A DNA stretch of 64,000 bases from an uncultured Ligilactobacillus sp. GTDB lineage: Bacteria > Bacillota > Bacilli > Lactobacillales > Lactobacillaceae. The notes under the pieces were generated by a model, which made no database searches, was not told the origin of the DNA, and worked only from the letters and a program-made list of their open reading frames with translations. Of this stretch, positions 38,274 through 47,187 are shown piece after piece (position 1 is the stretch's first letter; the number at the start of each line of letters is the position of its first letter). The stretch covers positions 1 to 64,000 of the forward strand of contig CALVCU010000011.1 of NCBI GenBank assembly GCA_944326135.1. The letters are read 5' to 3'. The position numbers and the translations under genes are program-made.

Positions 38274-38287
38274 TGCAAACGCTTTCA
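38274..38287 (-). promoter_or_regulatory. cre/LacI-type operator, downstream site of carrier 2
   Basis: TGCAAACGCTTTCA fits the cre consensus at every fixed position. It lies about 10-23 bases downstream of the predicted transcription start. Confidence 0.75.
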
Positions 38288-38303
38288 ATTAGATTACATT
38301 TAC

Positions 38304-38332
38304 ATTATAGTTCCATTCATTTTCTTTTGCAA
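38304..38332 (-). promoter_or_regulatory. promoter of maltose carrier 2
   Basis: The minus strand has TTGCAA (38332-38327), a 17-base spacer and a perfect TATAAT (38309-38304). The -35 box lies inside the upstream operator. Confidence 0.68.
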
Positions 38333-38341
38333 CCGTTTTCA
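38328..38341 (-). promoter_or_regulatory. cre/LacI-type operator, upstream site of carrier 2
   Basis: TGCAACCGTTTTCA fits the cre consensus at every fixed position and overlaps the -35 box. Its centre is 54 bp from the downstream operator at 38274-38287. Confidence 0.75.
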
Positions 38342-38352
38342 ATAACTAAATT

Positions 38353-38379
38353 AAAAAAAGACATAACTTAAATTATGTC
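38353..38379 (-). terminator. terminator of the LacI-family gene
   Basis: GACATAA pairs with TTATGTC over a 6-base loop, and seven T follow on the minus strand. It separates the regulator from the carrier 2 promoter. Confidence 0.85.
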
Positions 38380-38392
38380 CTTAAATTTCTTT

Positions 38393-39400
38393 TTATTTAG
38401 TTGAATGTCTTCTAACTATTTTATGTGGGATTGTTACATGTGGAAATCCAGCTTGTTGCTTATCAAATGAAGGTAAATCATCTGTTTTAAGAATCAGCTT
38501 AGCTGCTTGCGTCCCTAATGAATCAGGGAAAATCTCAATTGAAGTAATCGATGGATGTGCTGCCCTGGCAAAAATCGAATTATTAAAACTGATTATTCCG
38601 TAATCTGGACTTTTTCGATTAGTAGCCAATAGCATATCTTGTAAAGTAATCGCCATAATATCATCACTTACAACAAATGAATCAATTTCAGGATGAGTTT
38701 CCAAAAAATGATTTAATTTCTCTAATAATTTTTGTGATTCCATTTTAAATTCTATAGTCTTTTTAGCATTTTTCTGCAATTCTTGTGAGTAACCAATATA
38801 ACGATCATATTGAACCATTTCGGTCAGATTACTATAAACAAATACGGGTGTCTTATATCCACAGCTAATTAAATAACTAGTTGCATCTTGCCCGCATTTG
38901 ACATTATCGTTATTTACATATAAAGTTTCATTTTCCCATTTAGTAGGTTCACCAATCAAAACATAATTAACTTTTTCATCTCTTAAAAAATTAACTACCT
39001 GGTCACTTTTTTGTGAATATGTAACAATAAATTTATTTATTTTTCCTTGAATAATCATGGTCTTTATATTTTTAATTAATTCATGGTCATTTTTTCCAGT
39101 AGCAATTGAAACTAAATATGATTGTTGATTACAAACAGCTGTAATTCCCTGAATTATTTGTGAAAAAAAGGGATTATTGGCAACTGATTGTTTATTTGGC
39201 GGTAAAATTACACCAATAATATTTGATGAACTATTTGCTAAGTTTTGAGCTGCAAAATTAGGTTCATAATTTAACTCTTTCATCGCTGCCCAAATTTTTT
39301 CTTTTGTATCTCTACTAATCAAAGAGCTATCATGTAACGCACGTGATACCGTTGATGGTGATACCCCTGCTCTTTGAGCTACATCCTTAATTGTAGTCAT
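38393..39400 (-). CDS. malR: LacI-family regulator, probable maltose repressor
   Basis: A 335-residue repressor. Residues 1-55 form the LacI helix-turn-helix and hinge (TIKDVAQRAGVSPSTVSRALHDSS, then YEPNFAAQNLA). The rest is the sugar-binding domain. I chose ATG at 39400, a few bases after AAGGGG. It sits directly upstream of the maltose genes, whose promoters carry paired LacI-type sites, so it is very likely their regulator. The same sites match the CcpA consensus, so both proteins may use them. The gene symbol rests on context. Confidence 0.88.
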   Translation of the reverse strand: MTTIKDVAQRAGVSPSTVSRALHDSSLISRDTKEKIWAAMKELNYEPNFAAQNLANSSSNIIGVILPPNKQSVANNPFFSQIIQGITAVCNQQSYLVSIATGKNDHELIKNIKTMIIQGKINKFIVTYSQKSDQVVNFLRDEKVNYVLIGEPTKWENETLYVNNDNVKCGQDATSYLISCGYKTPVFVYSNLTEMVQYDRYIGYSQELQKNAKKTIEFKMESQKLLEKLNHFLETHPEIDSFVVSDDIMAITLQDMLLATNRKSPDYGIISFNNSIFARAAHPSITSIEIFPDSLGTQAAKLILKTDDLPSFDKQQAGFPHVTIPHKIVRRHSTK

Positions 39401-39471
39401 AAAATTCCCCTTCTTTTGATTGATAGACTTATTATATTGCAAATTATTAAAATTAAAAAATATAAATGTTC

Positions 39472-39494
39472 AACAATCATAAAATTATTGTTGA
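39472..39494. repeat. inverted repeat upstream of the LacI-family gene
   Basis: TCAACAAT and ATTGTTGA are perfectly complementary across a 9-base gap. It lies about 70-95 bases before the malR start and might be an operator; it does not match the cre consensus. Confidence 0.4.
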
Positions 39495-39511
39495 TAGTTT
39501 TATATAATAAA

Positions 39512-39546
39512 AAATGAGATTATGCAAATATCATAATCTCATTTTT
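39512..39546. terminator. terminator of the macrodomain gene
   Basis: ATGAGATTATG pairs with CATAATCTCAT over a short loop, with A on the left and T on the right. It lies after the macrodomain stop codon on the minus strand. Confidence 0.85.
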
Positions 39547-39566
39547 ATTCTAGTGATTTAATTCAT

Positions 39567-40055
39567 TTAAATATACATTTTATCATTCTCAGAAAAACAC
39601 ATAAATGTAACATTGATAGAATAATCTGCATGTTCATTGATCCATTTTCTTACCGTTTCAACTGCAATTTTGGTTGCTTCATGAATTGGATAATGATAAA
39701 CGCCAGTTGAAATTGCCGGAAAAGCAATCGAATGAATTTTATTTTCTTTTGCAACTTCTAGACTATTCCGATAACAACAGGCTAATTTGGGAGCATCTAT
39801 TTCACTTTTGTGATAAATTGGACCAACTGTATGAATAATATACTTGGCAGGCAAATGGTATCCTTTTGTAATTTTAGCTTCACCAGTTTTACATCCATTT
39901 AAAGCTCGACAAGCAACATTTAATTCTTTTCCTGCTGCACGATGAATTGCGCCATCAACTCCTCCACCACCTAAAAGTGTGGGATTAGCTGCATTTACAA
40001 TTGCATCTCCCTTAAATTTAGTTATATCACCTAATTTAACTGTTATTTCTGACAT
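39567..40055 (-). CDS. macrodomain protein (ADP-ribose/O-acetyl-ADP-ribose hydrolase-like)
   Basis: A 162-residue macrodomain, which binds ADP-ribose and removes it from O-acetyl groups or modified proteins. The signature is [27 protein letters not shown] near the N-terminus. The second motif is [13 protein letters not shown] near residue 110. AAGGAAA precedes the ATG. It follows the lipoprotein gene by 14 bases and may be co-transcribed with it. No sirtuin or ADP-ribosyltransferase gene is nearby. Confidence 0.93.
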   Translation of the reverse strand: MSEITVKLGDITKFKGDAIVNAANPTLLGGGGVDGAIHRAAGKELNVACRALNGCKTGEAKITKGYHLPAKYIIHTVGPIYHKSEIDAPKLACCYRNSLEVAKENKIHSIAFPAISTGVYHYPIHEATKIAVETVRKWINEHADYSINVTFMCFSENDKMYI

Positions 40056-40069
40056 TCTAATTATTTCCT

Positions 40070-40717
40070 TTATTCATCTTTTAATTGACTAGCATCGTTA
40101 TTAACTTCGGTTTGTTGATTTGAATTTTGATAATAATCTTGAAGCAAATCATTATACGAAATAGTTCGTGTTGCCATTCCTGCATCCGCAACGGTTTGAC
40201 CTGGTTTAGGATCAACATACTTGATTGTGACAACGTCGCCATTCCGTTTGTAATAAATATAACTTTCTGGATCACCATTTGCAGAAATAAAGTTATAACC
40301 AGTAACTTCTCCTCCAGTATCATTAACAGTTCCATAATACATTTCGCCAGAACTCAAACCACCTTTAAACCAATCTGGAGATTGTAATAATCCAACCATT
40401 ACACCTAATTGTTTATTAGTTACGTTTGGAACTGTTTGATTGGATTGTGCCACATTTTCTGTACTTTGAGCATTAGCTGAAGATTCCATTTCTTCAGTGT
40501 TGTTATCTGCAACTAAACTCGACTCATTAACCGTCGAACTAATACTGGAACTTAATTTACTACTTTCAACCATTGAAGATGAGTCAGTTTCTTCAACATT
40601 TTCTGTTTTAGGACTTGTATGATGATGGGTACTCTTACTATCATGAGTTCCACATGCTCCTAGAATTAAAGTTGTCGCACATAAAAGTCCTCCAAATATA
40701 ATCTGTTTTTTCATCAT
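40070..40717 (-). CDS. predicted lipoprotein of unknown function
   Basis: A 215-residue exported protein. The signal peptide ends in the lipobox LGAC (cysteine at about residue 21), so it is lipid-anchored on the outer face of the membrane. A Ser/Glu/Thr-rich linker (to ~90) follows. A C-terminal domain of ~110 residues begins near [17 protein letters not shown] and seems to be a small beta-rich fold. GAGGAGA precedes the start (ATGATG). The function is not known. Confidence 0.82.
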   Translation of the reverse strand: MMKKQIIFGGLLCATTLILGACGTHDSKSTHHHTSPKTENVEETDSSSMVESSKLSSSISSTVNESSLVADNNTEEMESSANAQSTENVAQSNQTVPNVTNKQLGVMVGLLQSPDWFKGGLSSGEMYYGTVNDTGGEVTGYNFISANGDPESYIYYKRNGDVVTIKYVDPKPGQTVADAGMATRTISYNDLLQDYYQNSNQQTEVNNDASQLKDE

Positions 40718-40949
40718 GCATATCTCCTCTTTTTCCTATACATAAATTATATACGTTTAGTCATTTAAAATGGAATTTAAAGACTTTTTAAAATTGCTGA
40801 TTGTGCTAATCTTATAATTTTTAATTTTTTATTCGCGTATAGTTTATTGTCCGTACTATTTTCTAATCTTACATATGCAACAACCGAACAAAGATAAATA
40901 ATTTAATTGTATTAAATTTAATTGTTCACAATTTAAAAAATACATAAAC

Positions 40950-40977
40950 TTGAATTGTGTCGCCTTAATGTTAGAAT
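40950..40977 (+). promoter_or_regulatory. possible promoter of the 45-residue ORF
   Basis: TTGAAT (40950-40955), a 16-base spacer and TAGAAT (40972-40977) lie just before the ribosome site of the small ORF at 40998. It is a reasonable sigma-A promoter. Confidence 0.45.
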
Positions 40978-40997
40978 ACTTTCCGAGGTGAGAGGGA

Positions 40998-41135
40998 ATG
41001 AAAAAGAACAAGCATTCAAAAATTATTAATGATGTAAATTATTATCCTATTCATTCTATTGGTGCTTTAATTTCTCAACTCAAATTAGCACCAAATAAAA
41101 TGGAAAAATGGCTAACAAAACATGTAGCAAAATAG
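40998..41135 (+). CDS. small basic 45-residue protein, hypothetical
   Basis: This ORF encodes 45 residues, beginning MKKNKHSKIINDVN and ending KWLTKHVAK. It has a strong ribosome site (GAGGTGAGAGGGA directly before the ATG), a promoter-like pair upstream and a terminator downstream at 41185-41218. The C-terminal half could form an amphipathic basic helix. It has no double-glycine leader or signal peptide, and I recognise no family. It occupies the gap from 40718 to 41219, which otherwise holds nothing I can identify. Confidence 0.5.
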   Translation: MKKNKHSKIINDVNYYPIHSIGALISQLKLAPNKMEKWLTKHVAK

Positions 41136-41184
41136 TTTCTACTACTTCTAAAAATTAGTTTCTATCGTTTATCTAATATCTACT

Positions 41185-41218
41185 AAAAAAGTGGCTATGT
41201 CTTACATAGCCACTTTTT
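41185..41218. terminator. bidirectional terminator
   Basis: AAGTGGCTATGT-CTT-ACATAGCCACTT is a perfect stem with A on the left and T on the right. It ends the YfhO-type gene and could also end the small + strand ORF. Confidence 0.9.
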
Positions 41219-41219
41219 A

Positions 41220-43865
41220 TTATTGTCTTTCTTTTCTCCAAACCATCAATAAAATTATCCACGTCAATACTGAAACTACAATTCCAATATTTAATAATGG
41301 TGGCCAGAATGATAAGGTAACAGTATGTTTACCGCTCTTCATTGGAACAGCAACAAATGCACCTAATGCTTTCTTGATTTTAACTGACTTACCGTCAACT
41401 TGTGCATGCCATCCGCTACTATATGGAATTGTGGTCATTAATGTATCTTGATTATTTGGTATATTAATAGTCCCTTCAAGATTCAATTTTCCCTTATATG
41501 AAAGCTTAAATTCATCTTGTTTAACCTGATATACATCTTGTTGTAACTTACTTAAATCAAATTGATAAACTCGCAAACTTCCAAGTGAAATTGCATTACC
41601 ATCAATTGGTTCAATTTCAATCTTAATTGTTGAACCGGGAACATTTGCTGCCACATTAATTAATGCTGGATGGGCAATATTTCCTACTCCTGGCAAAGGA
41701 TGATCATTGATCTTAATATTAGCATTCCACAAAATGTTTGAATCCATTTGAATATAATATGGTTGTGCAGTTACATTACGTAAAATAACCGTATATCTAG
41801 ATGGTTGTTTTTTGTTATCAGTAATTAAAGTCCCATTAGCCCCATTATCTAAATGACAATTTATTGCTTCAATTGAATATCCAATTTCATTGAAATAATT
41901 CTCATTTTTGCCAGTAATTGCGTTCATTACTGCATTTTGATTAGCGGCAGCATTATCTGTGCTCATTTCTGGTAAATGATAGACATTTCGATTGGCAGCA
42001 AAACCAATTCCCATCGCTAATGGATTACTATAAGTTACTGCTGATGAAGATTCATGAATTCGTGTATAGTATGAAACATCAGGACGATAAGAAATTGCTG
42101 GAGTTACATTACTACCATTCAAATTTTCAAATTGATTAGCTGGTGCTAAATAATATTGAATATTAAATATAGCATCAGTTAATGGTGTCCCTTTAGTATA
42201 ATTTACTTTTCCTGTATAAGTTGGTTGACCTAGGTCATCCATTAATTTTGTAACTGCTGCTCTTTGAGTGGAGCTAAAGTTAGAAATTCCATTATACGAA
42301 CCTTGTAATGAATCATTTTCGGTGCGTTGGTATGTTTTAGCAATGCGGTAAAATTCATCCGCTTTTACGTTTTCTTTTATCCACTTAGCATCACTATCTA
42401 ATGCAGTTGTAAATGCTGCAAAATCCGTTTGTTTAGTCCATTGAAAGACTTTTAAAGTAAGATCTGCATTGGTTCCTGCTTCAACGATTGCCAAAATAAG
42501 AACTGCTAAAAAGGCAAGCGATTTTGCTCTCAAATTTCCAATCTTCTCGTGATCTAACAATAAAGTTAAACTCAAAGCAATAAACATCAAACAGAAGAAA
42601 AATGCACTTAAAATAATTTTTTGATTATTCAAGAAATCAAAATTTTTATATTGGATTGCAATTAAAAGTAATCCAATTATAGGAATAATAAATGCAATAA
42701 ACAGCTGATATTTCTGCGGTTTACCAATCATTGTGAGCCCACGAATCGCTAAGATTACCATCCAAATTCCAATTACGAAACTAAAGCGATATGGATAAAA
42801 GACTGGATATTGAAAAATATGCCAAAATAAATCTAATGGACTGAAACATAATGACAAAAATAGAAATCCACTAACTAAAAATGCAGCAATTTTTTCCTTT
42901 AAAGGAATACGCTTAGCAACAAAATATAAAATAAAACCAATTATAATTGCAGAACCAATAAATAAGTTAGGTAATCCGCCTTGAATTTGCTCATCATTGA
43001 CTGTTCCAATCAAAAACTTACTTATCATTTTCCATGGTGCGTATTCAATTTTGATAGGAATGTTAGCAAGCATATATTGCCCTTTACTATGTGAAATATC
43101 ATAATAAGCTGGCATTAATAAGAAGCTAACTGCGGTTGCCCCTAAAATTCCACCAAGTGCGAAACGCCATGCATGCTGCCCAAAATTCTTCCAGCCATCC
43201 CATTGACGTACTGCTGTCCAAACGAAATACAAGCAAGCAAAAATACATGCCATATACCCCATGTAAAAATTAATCAACAAAGTCAATGCAACAAAAACTG
43301 TAAAATATAAGAATTTGTCAGTTGAGATAATTTTTTCAATTCCATATAACATAAAAGGCAATAAAATCAAAACATCAAGCCACATGATATTAAATTGATT
43401 AGCAATTGCCCATCCCATTAATGGATAGAAAACAGATACCATTGGTAGATATTTTTCTACTTTTTGATTATTAAATGTGTGTCCCAGAAAATAACAAATT
43501 GCATATCCTGCGAATCCATATTTCAAAAGAGTAATCACTAATACACCAACGGTTATATATTTTGCAGGTACTAGCAATAGCAATAAATTGAATGGACTCA
43601 AAAGATAATATGCCCATAAACCAACTGTCTCCCCACCTAAGCCATTGGTAAATGAGTAAAAGAACTGACTGGGATGATGTAAAATTGTATCGCGATAAAA
43701 CGCAAAGAAATCAACATATTGTTCATTTAGGTCATATGTAAAAAGTGTATTTTGACCAAAAGGAAAGATATGTTGCATGATAAAAATCACTAAAATAGTC
43801 AATAATGGTAATAAGAAATAAATTCCATATTGAGCTTTTTTAGTTAATTGTTGTATTTTTTTCAT
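41220..43865 (-). CDS. YfhO-family membrane protein
   Basis: An 881-residue membrane protein with about 13 helices in the first 500 residues and a long outer C-terminal domain (~500-845), then one last helix and a basic end. The N-terminal loop LNEQYVDFFAFYRDTILHHP followed by FTNGLGGE is the YfhO hallmark. YfhO-type proteins are GT-C-like enzymes that glycosylate lipoteichoic acid in Listeria and Bacillus relatives. GAGAGGTGG precedes the ATG. It is a single-gene unit. Confidence 0.9.
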   Translation of the reverse strand: MKKIQQLTKKAQYGIYFLLPLLTILVIFIMQHIFPFGQNTLFTYDLNEQYVDFFAFYRDTILHHPSQFFYSFTNGLGGETVGLWAYYLLSPFNLLLLLVPAKYITVGVLVITLLKYGFAGYAICYFLGHTFNNQKVEKYLPMVSVFYPLMGWAIANQFNIMWLDVLILLPFMLYGIEKIISTDKFLYFTVFVALTLLINFYMGYMACIFACLYFVWTAVRQWDGWKNFGQHAWRFALGGILGATAVSFLLMPAYYDISHSKGQYMLANIPIKIEYAPWKMISKFLIGTVNDEQIQGGLPNLFIGSAIIIGFILYFVAKRIPLKEKIAAFLVSGFLFLSLCFSPLDLFWHIFQYPVFYPYRFSFVIGIWMVILAIRGLTMIGKPQKYQLFIAFIIPIIGLLLIAIQYKNFDFLNNQKIILSAFFFCLMFIALSLTLLLDHEKIGNLRAKSLAFLAVLILAIVEAGTNADLTLKVFQWTKQTDFAAFTTALDSDAKWIKENVKADEFYRIAKTYQRTENDSLQGSYNGISNFSSTQRAAVTKLMDDLGQPTYTGKVNYTKGTPLTDAIFNIQYYLAPANQFENLNGSNVTPAISYRPDVSYYTRIHESSSAVTYSNPLAMGIGFAANRNVYHLPEMSTDNAAANQNAVMNAITGKNENYFNEIGYSIEAINCHLDNGANGTLITDNKKQPSRYTVILRNVTAQPYYIQMDSNILWNANIKINDHPLPGVGNIAHPALINVAANVPGSTIKIEIEPIDGNAISLGSLRVYQFDLSKLQQDVYQVKQDEFKLSYKGKLNLEGTINIPNNQDTLMTTIPYSSGWHAQVDGKSVKIKKALGAFVAVPMKSGKHTVTLSFWPPLLNIGIVVSVLTWIILLMVWRKERQ

Positions 43866-44034
43866 AGTCCACCTCTCACTTTTTTATCATCTGTTATTGT
43901 ATCATTTGTATTAAATTTAATGAAATTACGTCCTAAAATACCATTATTTGTTTCACAAATTTTTATTGTAATCAATCAAATTTTATTAAATCAAAAAAAA
44001 TTAATGCTTATATATCAGCATTTTTGATTGAAAT

Positions 44035-44069
44035 ATAAAAAAATTATATCAATTTAAATTGATATAATT
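44035..44069 (-). terminator. AT-rich terminator after the GH20/GUS operon
   Basis: AATTATATCAATTT and AAATTGATATAATT form a 28-base perfect palindrome (44042-44069), followed by seven T on the minus strand. It would end minus-strand transcription that has already crossed the candidate small RNA locus. Confidence 0.7.
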
Positions 44070-44070
44070 G

Positions 44071-44099
44071 TTGACTATATATTTACTTAGCTTTATTAT
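44071..44099 (+). promoter_or_regulatory. promoter of the candidate small RNA
   Basis: TTGACT (44071-44076), a 17-base spacer and TATTAT (44094-44099) lie on the + strand. The predicted start is about 44105. No protein-coding gene follows on this strand. Confidence 0.55.
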
Positions 44100-44104
44100 T
44101 CATG

Positions 44105-44180
44105 ATAAGGGCTTTATCAATACATACCGGACGTATGTTAACGCTCTAATTTGAGGATGTCGACCGCATCCTCATTTTTA
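44105..44180 (+). ncRNA. candidate small RNA, about 75 nt, three hairpins
   Basis: Behind a promoter-like pair at 44071-44099 come three successive hairpins: GATAA/TTATC (44104-44118), ACATAC-CGGAC-GTATGT (44122-44138) and GAGGATG/CATCCTC (44153-44173). The last is followed by ATTTTTATTT, an intrinsic terminator. It lies in a 329-base gap and is convergent with the GH20 gene. I see no ORF with a ribosome site in it. It does not match a small-RNA class I know. Ends are predicted by eye. Confidence 0.5.
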
Positions 44181-44194
44181 TTTAGATTAAAAAT

Positions 44195-45277
44195 TTATTG
44201 ATTTAGTTTTTTTACAAAGTCAATTATCTGTTCTACCTTAATTTGATCTGGATTTCCTTCCCATAAACAAACCAATTGTCCTGTAGTAGGCACTTTTGAT
44301 TGCAAAGTTTGCCCATTATTCTTCATGGTTTTCGTATCAATTTCATTAAAATTCCGCGGATTATTTTGTTTAAAGTTTTGAATAAAATTAGTAACTTCAG
44401 TCTGGTTATTTAGCTGATCAACCATAATGTAATTATATATACTATTGGCATTTATAATGGGATGATCTTTTAATTGAGTTACTGTTGCTCTTTTAGCCTT
44501 TCGTTCTTTTATATCACTCTTTTTTTCTGCATTTCCCGATTGCGACCAATAAGCAACCGTGATCTTATCGCTTAATTTATTTTCCTTACGCAAAGCATCA
44601 TTCCATACAATTGTCTTAAAATCATGTTGGTTTTCATATTGATTTAACTGATTAAAATAATGCACTAATTTTTTATTATTATTAATTCCTCCGGCAACTT
44701 CATCTCCTCCCATCAAAAAATAGGATACTTGTTGCCCCTGAAAAATTGAATTGATTTCGGCATAGATTTTTTTCATAAAACGAATTGTCGCTTTATTACT
44801 AAAATTAAGTGTCTCACTATCAGTAACGATTTTTTTTGCAAGATATGGATGATGTTTCCTGATTAACTTTATCAGTGCTTTACAGTGTCCAGGAGTATCA
44901 AAATCTGGAATTACCACAATTCCATGCTCTTTTGCATGTTTAACAATCGCCTTCAAATCACTTGCTGAAAGCGTATCTTTTGTATCTTTATTTTTTAAGT
45001 TTTTTAGTTGAATTGCGACATGCGAATTATCATTTAAATGCAATACTAAGTAACTAAATTTATTAGGATCCATCTGATCGATTACTGTACAAATTTGCTT
45101 TTGATCCATTGGAAAGCGTGCAACATCTAATAGAATACCGTTTCGTTCACTAATCTTATTTGTGTCTGTTTGTTTATTATCTTGCATTACTTGAGCATTT
45201 GTTGTATCTGCTTTAACTTGAATTGGAATACTTAATAATAATGATATTGTCACTAACGCCAATAAGATTTTTTTCAT
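44195..45277 (-). CDS. GH20 family beta-N-acetylhexosaminidase-like protein, exported
   Basis: A 360-residue protein with a signal peptide (residues 1-23, cleavage near VKA-D). The single GH20 barrel has YLVLHLNDNSH, IPDFDTPGHCKAL and the catalytic Asp-Glu pair in FLMGGDEVAGG. It should release terminal N-acetylhexosamines from glycans outside the cell. It lacks the usual N-terminal GH20b domain. Its ATG overlaps the GUS stop codon by four bases (ATGA), with AAAGGGGAAG upstream, so the two are translationally coupled. Confidence 0.88.
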   Translation of the reverse strand: MKKILLALVTISLLLSIPIQVKADTTNAQVMQDNKQTDTNKISERNGILLDVARFPMDQKQICTVIDQMDPNKFSYLVLHLNDNSHVAIQLKNLKNKDTKDTLSASDLKAIVKHAKEHGIVVIPDFDTPGHCKALIKLIRKHHPYLAKKIVTDSETLNFSNKATIRFMKKIYAEINSIFQGQQVSYFLMGGDEVAGGINNNKKLVHYFNQLNQYENQHDFKTIVWNDALRKENKLSDKITVAYWSQSGNAEKKSDIKERKAKRATVTQLKDHPIINANSIYNYIMVDQLNNQTEVTNFIQNFKQNNPRNFNEIDTKTMKNNGQTLQSKVPTTGQLVCLWEGNPDQIKVEQIIDFVKKLNQ

Positions 45278-47070
45278 TCTTTCCCCTTCTTTGTTAATTT
45301 AAGCCAACGCTTCCGTAATTGATATGCGATTGCTTTTGGTTGCCGATCTCGTGTTAAAATTCCCTTTCGATTACCATTAACACGAATTAATCCTGCCGGT
45401 GTTTCAAAATCTGCAAAATTCCATAACAATTCTCCTGCCACATAATCTAATTCATCAAAAACTTTAAAGTTCATCTGATAATAATCAGTTTGATATTCTT
45501 CAGAATAAGGAGTACGTTTAAACGAATGCATTCCAGCTATAGTGTCTGCACCAAATTCTGTAAAAATGATTGGCTTATCAGGAAACTTTTGATGCCAAAC
45601 AGCTAGTTCATCATGCAGATTAGCTTGTGCTGTCTTTAAGTCATCAAAGTCTATATACCAGCCATAATAACGATTTAAGGCAATTACATCAAACAAATCA
45701 GTTGTTAAATCTACATCAGGAGTGGCTACTGCAATTTTAGGTGCCATTAAAGGTAATTTTTGCCAATCCAATTGATGTGTATAATCTACAATTTCCTTGA
45801 AATACTCGTGAGCTCCCTGTTGTTGACTAGCTGGTTCATTAGCAACTGACCACATGATTACAGCAGGATGATTTTGATCACGTTCAATCATTTCTTTCAA
45901 TGCTTGTTTATGGTTAGCCATTGTGTCGAAATCTTTCCAAGTATTTTCTTGAGTTTTCATTGTAAGGGCTGCTGTAAAGTTTTTATATAGGCCTACAGCA
46001 GGAACTTCATCAATCACCAAGAAACCATCCTGATCTGCAAGTTGCATTTCTTCTTCAGAATAAGGATAATGGGAAGTTCGAAAAGCATTTGCATGCATCC
46101 ATTTCATCACGTTATGATCATGATTAATTACTGCACGATTCATTCCTTTACCAATAACTGGAAAATCTTCATGCCGTCCGAAGCCTTTTAAGTAAACTGG
46201 TTCGTCGTTAACATAAATTTGACAGTCTTTAATCTTGACGGTGCGGACACCAAATTTTTGAGTATATGTATCGATCAGTTGCTCTTTTTCATCCCATAGG
46301 CAAATTTTTAATTCATATAAGTATGAATTTAATGGTTGCCATAAATGAGTGTCTGAGATCACTAAAGGTTTGGTATCAGCAACACTTGAACTCCGTGCGC
46401 TTTCAACCATATTACCCTCTTGGTCAAATATTTCCAGGGAAATATCGTGATATGTTCCACTAATTTCAACTAATGGATTAACAACCGTCTCCTTTAAATC
46501 TGTATCATATTTCACACAAATACTTTCAATATGTGCTTGCTTTGCTGTTGTATACAACCGCACAGGTCGATGAATTCCAGCATAATTAAAGAAATCAAAA
46601 TTAGGTGTAACTTCATATTTACCATCATGCTCACTCAATTCAGCTGCAGGAACTGTAGTTTCATCTAATAAGTTTGAAACGCGCACTTTCAAATCATTTT
46701 CGCCAATTTTTAAAACATCATCTGGAAGTTCAATTTCAAATGGAGTAAACCCACCTATATGTTTTCCTAATAATTTTCCATTTACATAAATCCAGGCTTG
46801 ATGTGTTACTGAACCAAAATGAAGTACATTGCGTTGTTCTTTTTGCAACATTGAAATGTTAAATTGAGTTTCATACCAAAAATATCCATTGTGTTCACTA
46901 ATTTTTGAATTAATTAATTGATCATTATATGATGCTGGCACTGCCATTTTGATTGTATCCGTTAAAGGTTTAGTAGTATCAACTTTTTCGTTAGGTTTTT
47001 CAACATAAAAATCCCAAAAACCATCTAATGAATTGACAATGCGACAAGCGTTCGTTTGAGGATACAACAT
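45274..47070 (-). CDS. uidA: beta-glucuronidase (GH2)
   Basis: A 598-residue GH2 enzyme with the jelly-roll, immunoglobulin-like and barrel domains. The acid/base glutamate is in WSVANEP and the nucleophile in IIFTEFGAD. The segment LNRYYGWYID and the GUS-specific Asn-x-Lys motif in VNGNRKGI, which contacts the glucuronate carboxylate, favour beta-glucuronidase over galactosidase. There is no signal peptide, so it acts inside the cell. The start ATG at 47070 has AGAAAGAAG upstream. It forms an operon with the exported GH20 enzyme. Confidence 0.9.
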   Translation of the reverse strand: MLYPQTNACRIVNSLDGFWDFYVEKPNEKVDTTKPLTDTIKMAVPASYNDQLINSKISEHNGYFWYETQFNISMLQKEQRNVLHFGSVTHQAWIYVNGKLLGKHIGGFTPFEIELPDDVLKIGENDLKVRVSNLLDETTVPAAELSEHDGKYEVTPNFDFFNYAGIHRPVRLYTTAKQAHIESICVKYDTDLKETVVNPLVEISGTYHDISLEIFDQEGNMVESARSSSVADTKPLVISDTHLWQPLNSYLYELKICLWDEKEQLIDTYTQKFGVRTVKIKDCQIYVNDEPVYLKGFGRHEDFPVIGKGMNRAVINHDHNVMKWMHANAFRTSHYPYSEEEMQLADQDGFLVIDEVPAVGLYKNFTAALTMKTQENTWKDFDTMANHKQALKEMIERDQNHPAVIMWSVANEPASQQQGAHEYFKEIVDYTHQLDWQKLPLMAPKIAVATPDVDLTTDLFDVIALNRYYGWYIDFDDLKTAQANLHDELAVWHQKFPDKPIIFTEFGADTIAGMHSFKRTPYSEEYQTDYYQMNFKVFDELDYVAGELLWNFADFETPAGLIRVNGNRKGILTRDRQPKAIAYQLRKRWLKLTKKGKE

Positions 47071-47187
47071 AATAAAACTTCTTTCTACTAAGTAATTTAT
47101 TTTTTATTTTAATGAAGATTAGATAAAATGTTAAATAAAAGGTATAAGTGTTTTTATTAATGATCAGACTAATTGGAGGTGCTTTTT

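Noticed and set aside
40081-40335. 84-codon minus frame inside the lipoprotein gene
   Set aside because: Same strand but another frame, low-complexity hydrophobic sequence and no ribosome site.
43992-44026. Hairpin AATGCT/AGCATT followed by T on the + strand as a second small RNA
   Set aside because: Short AT-rich stem with no promoter in front of it.
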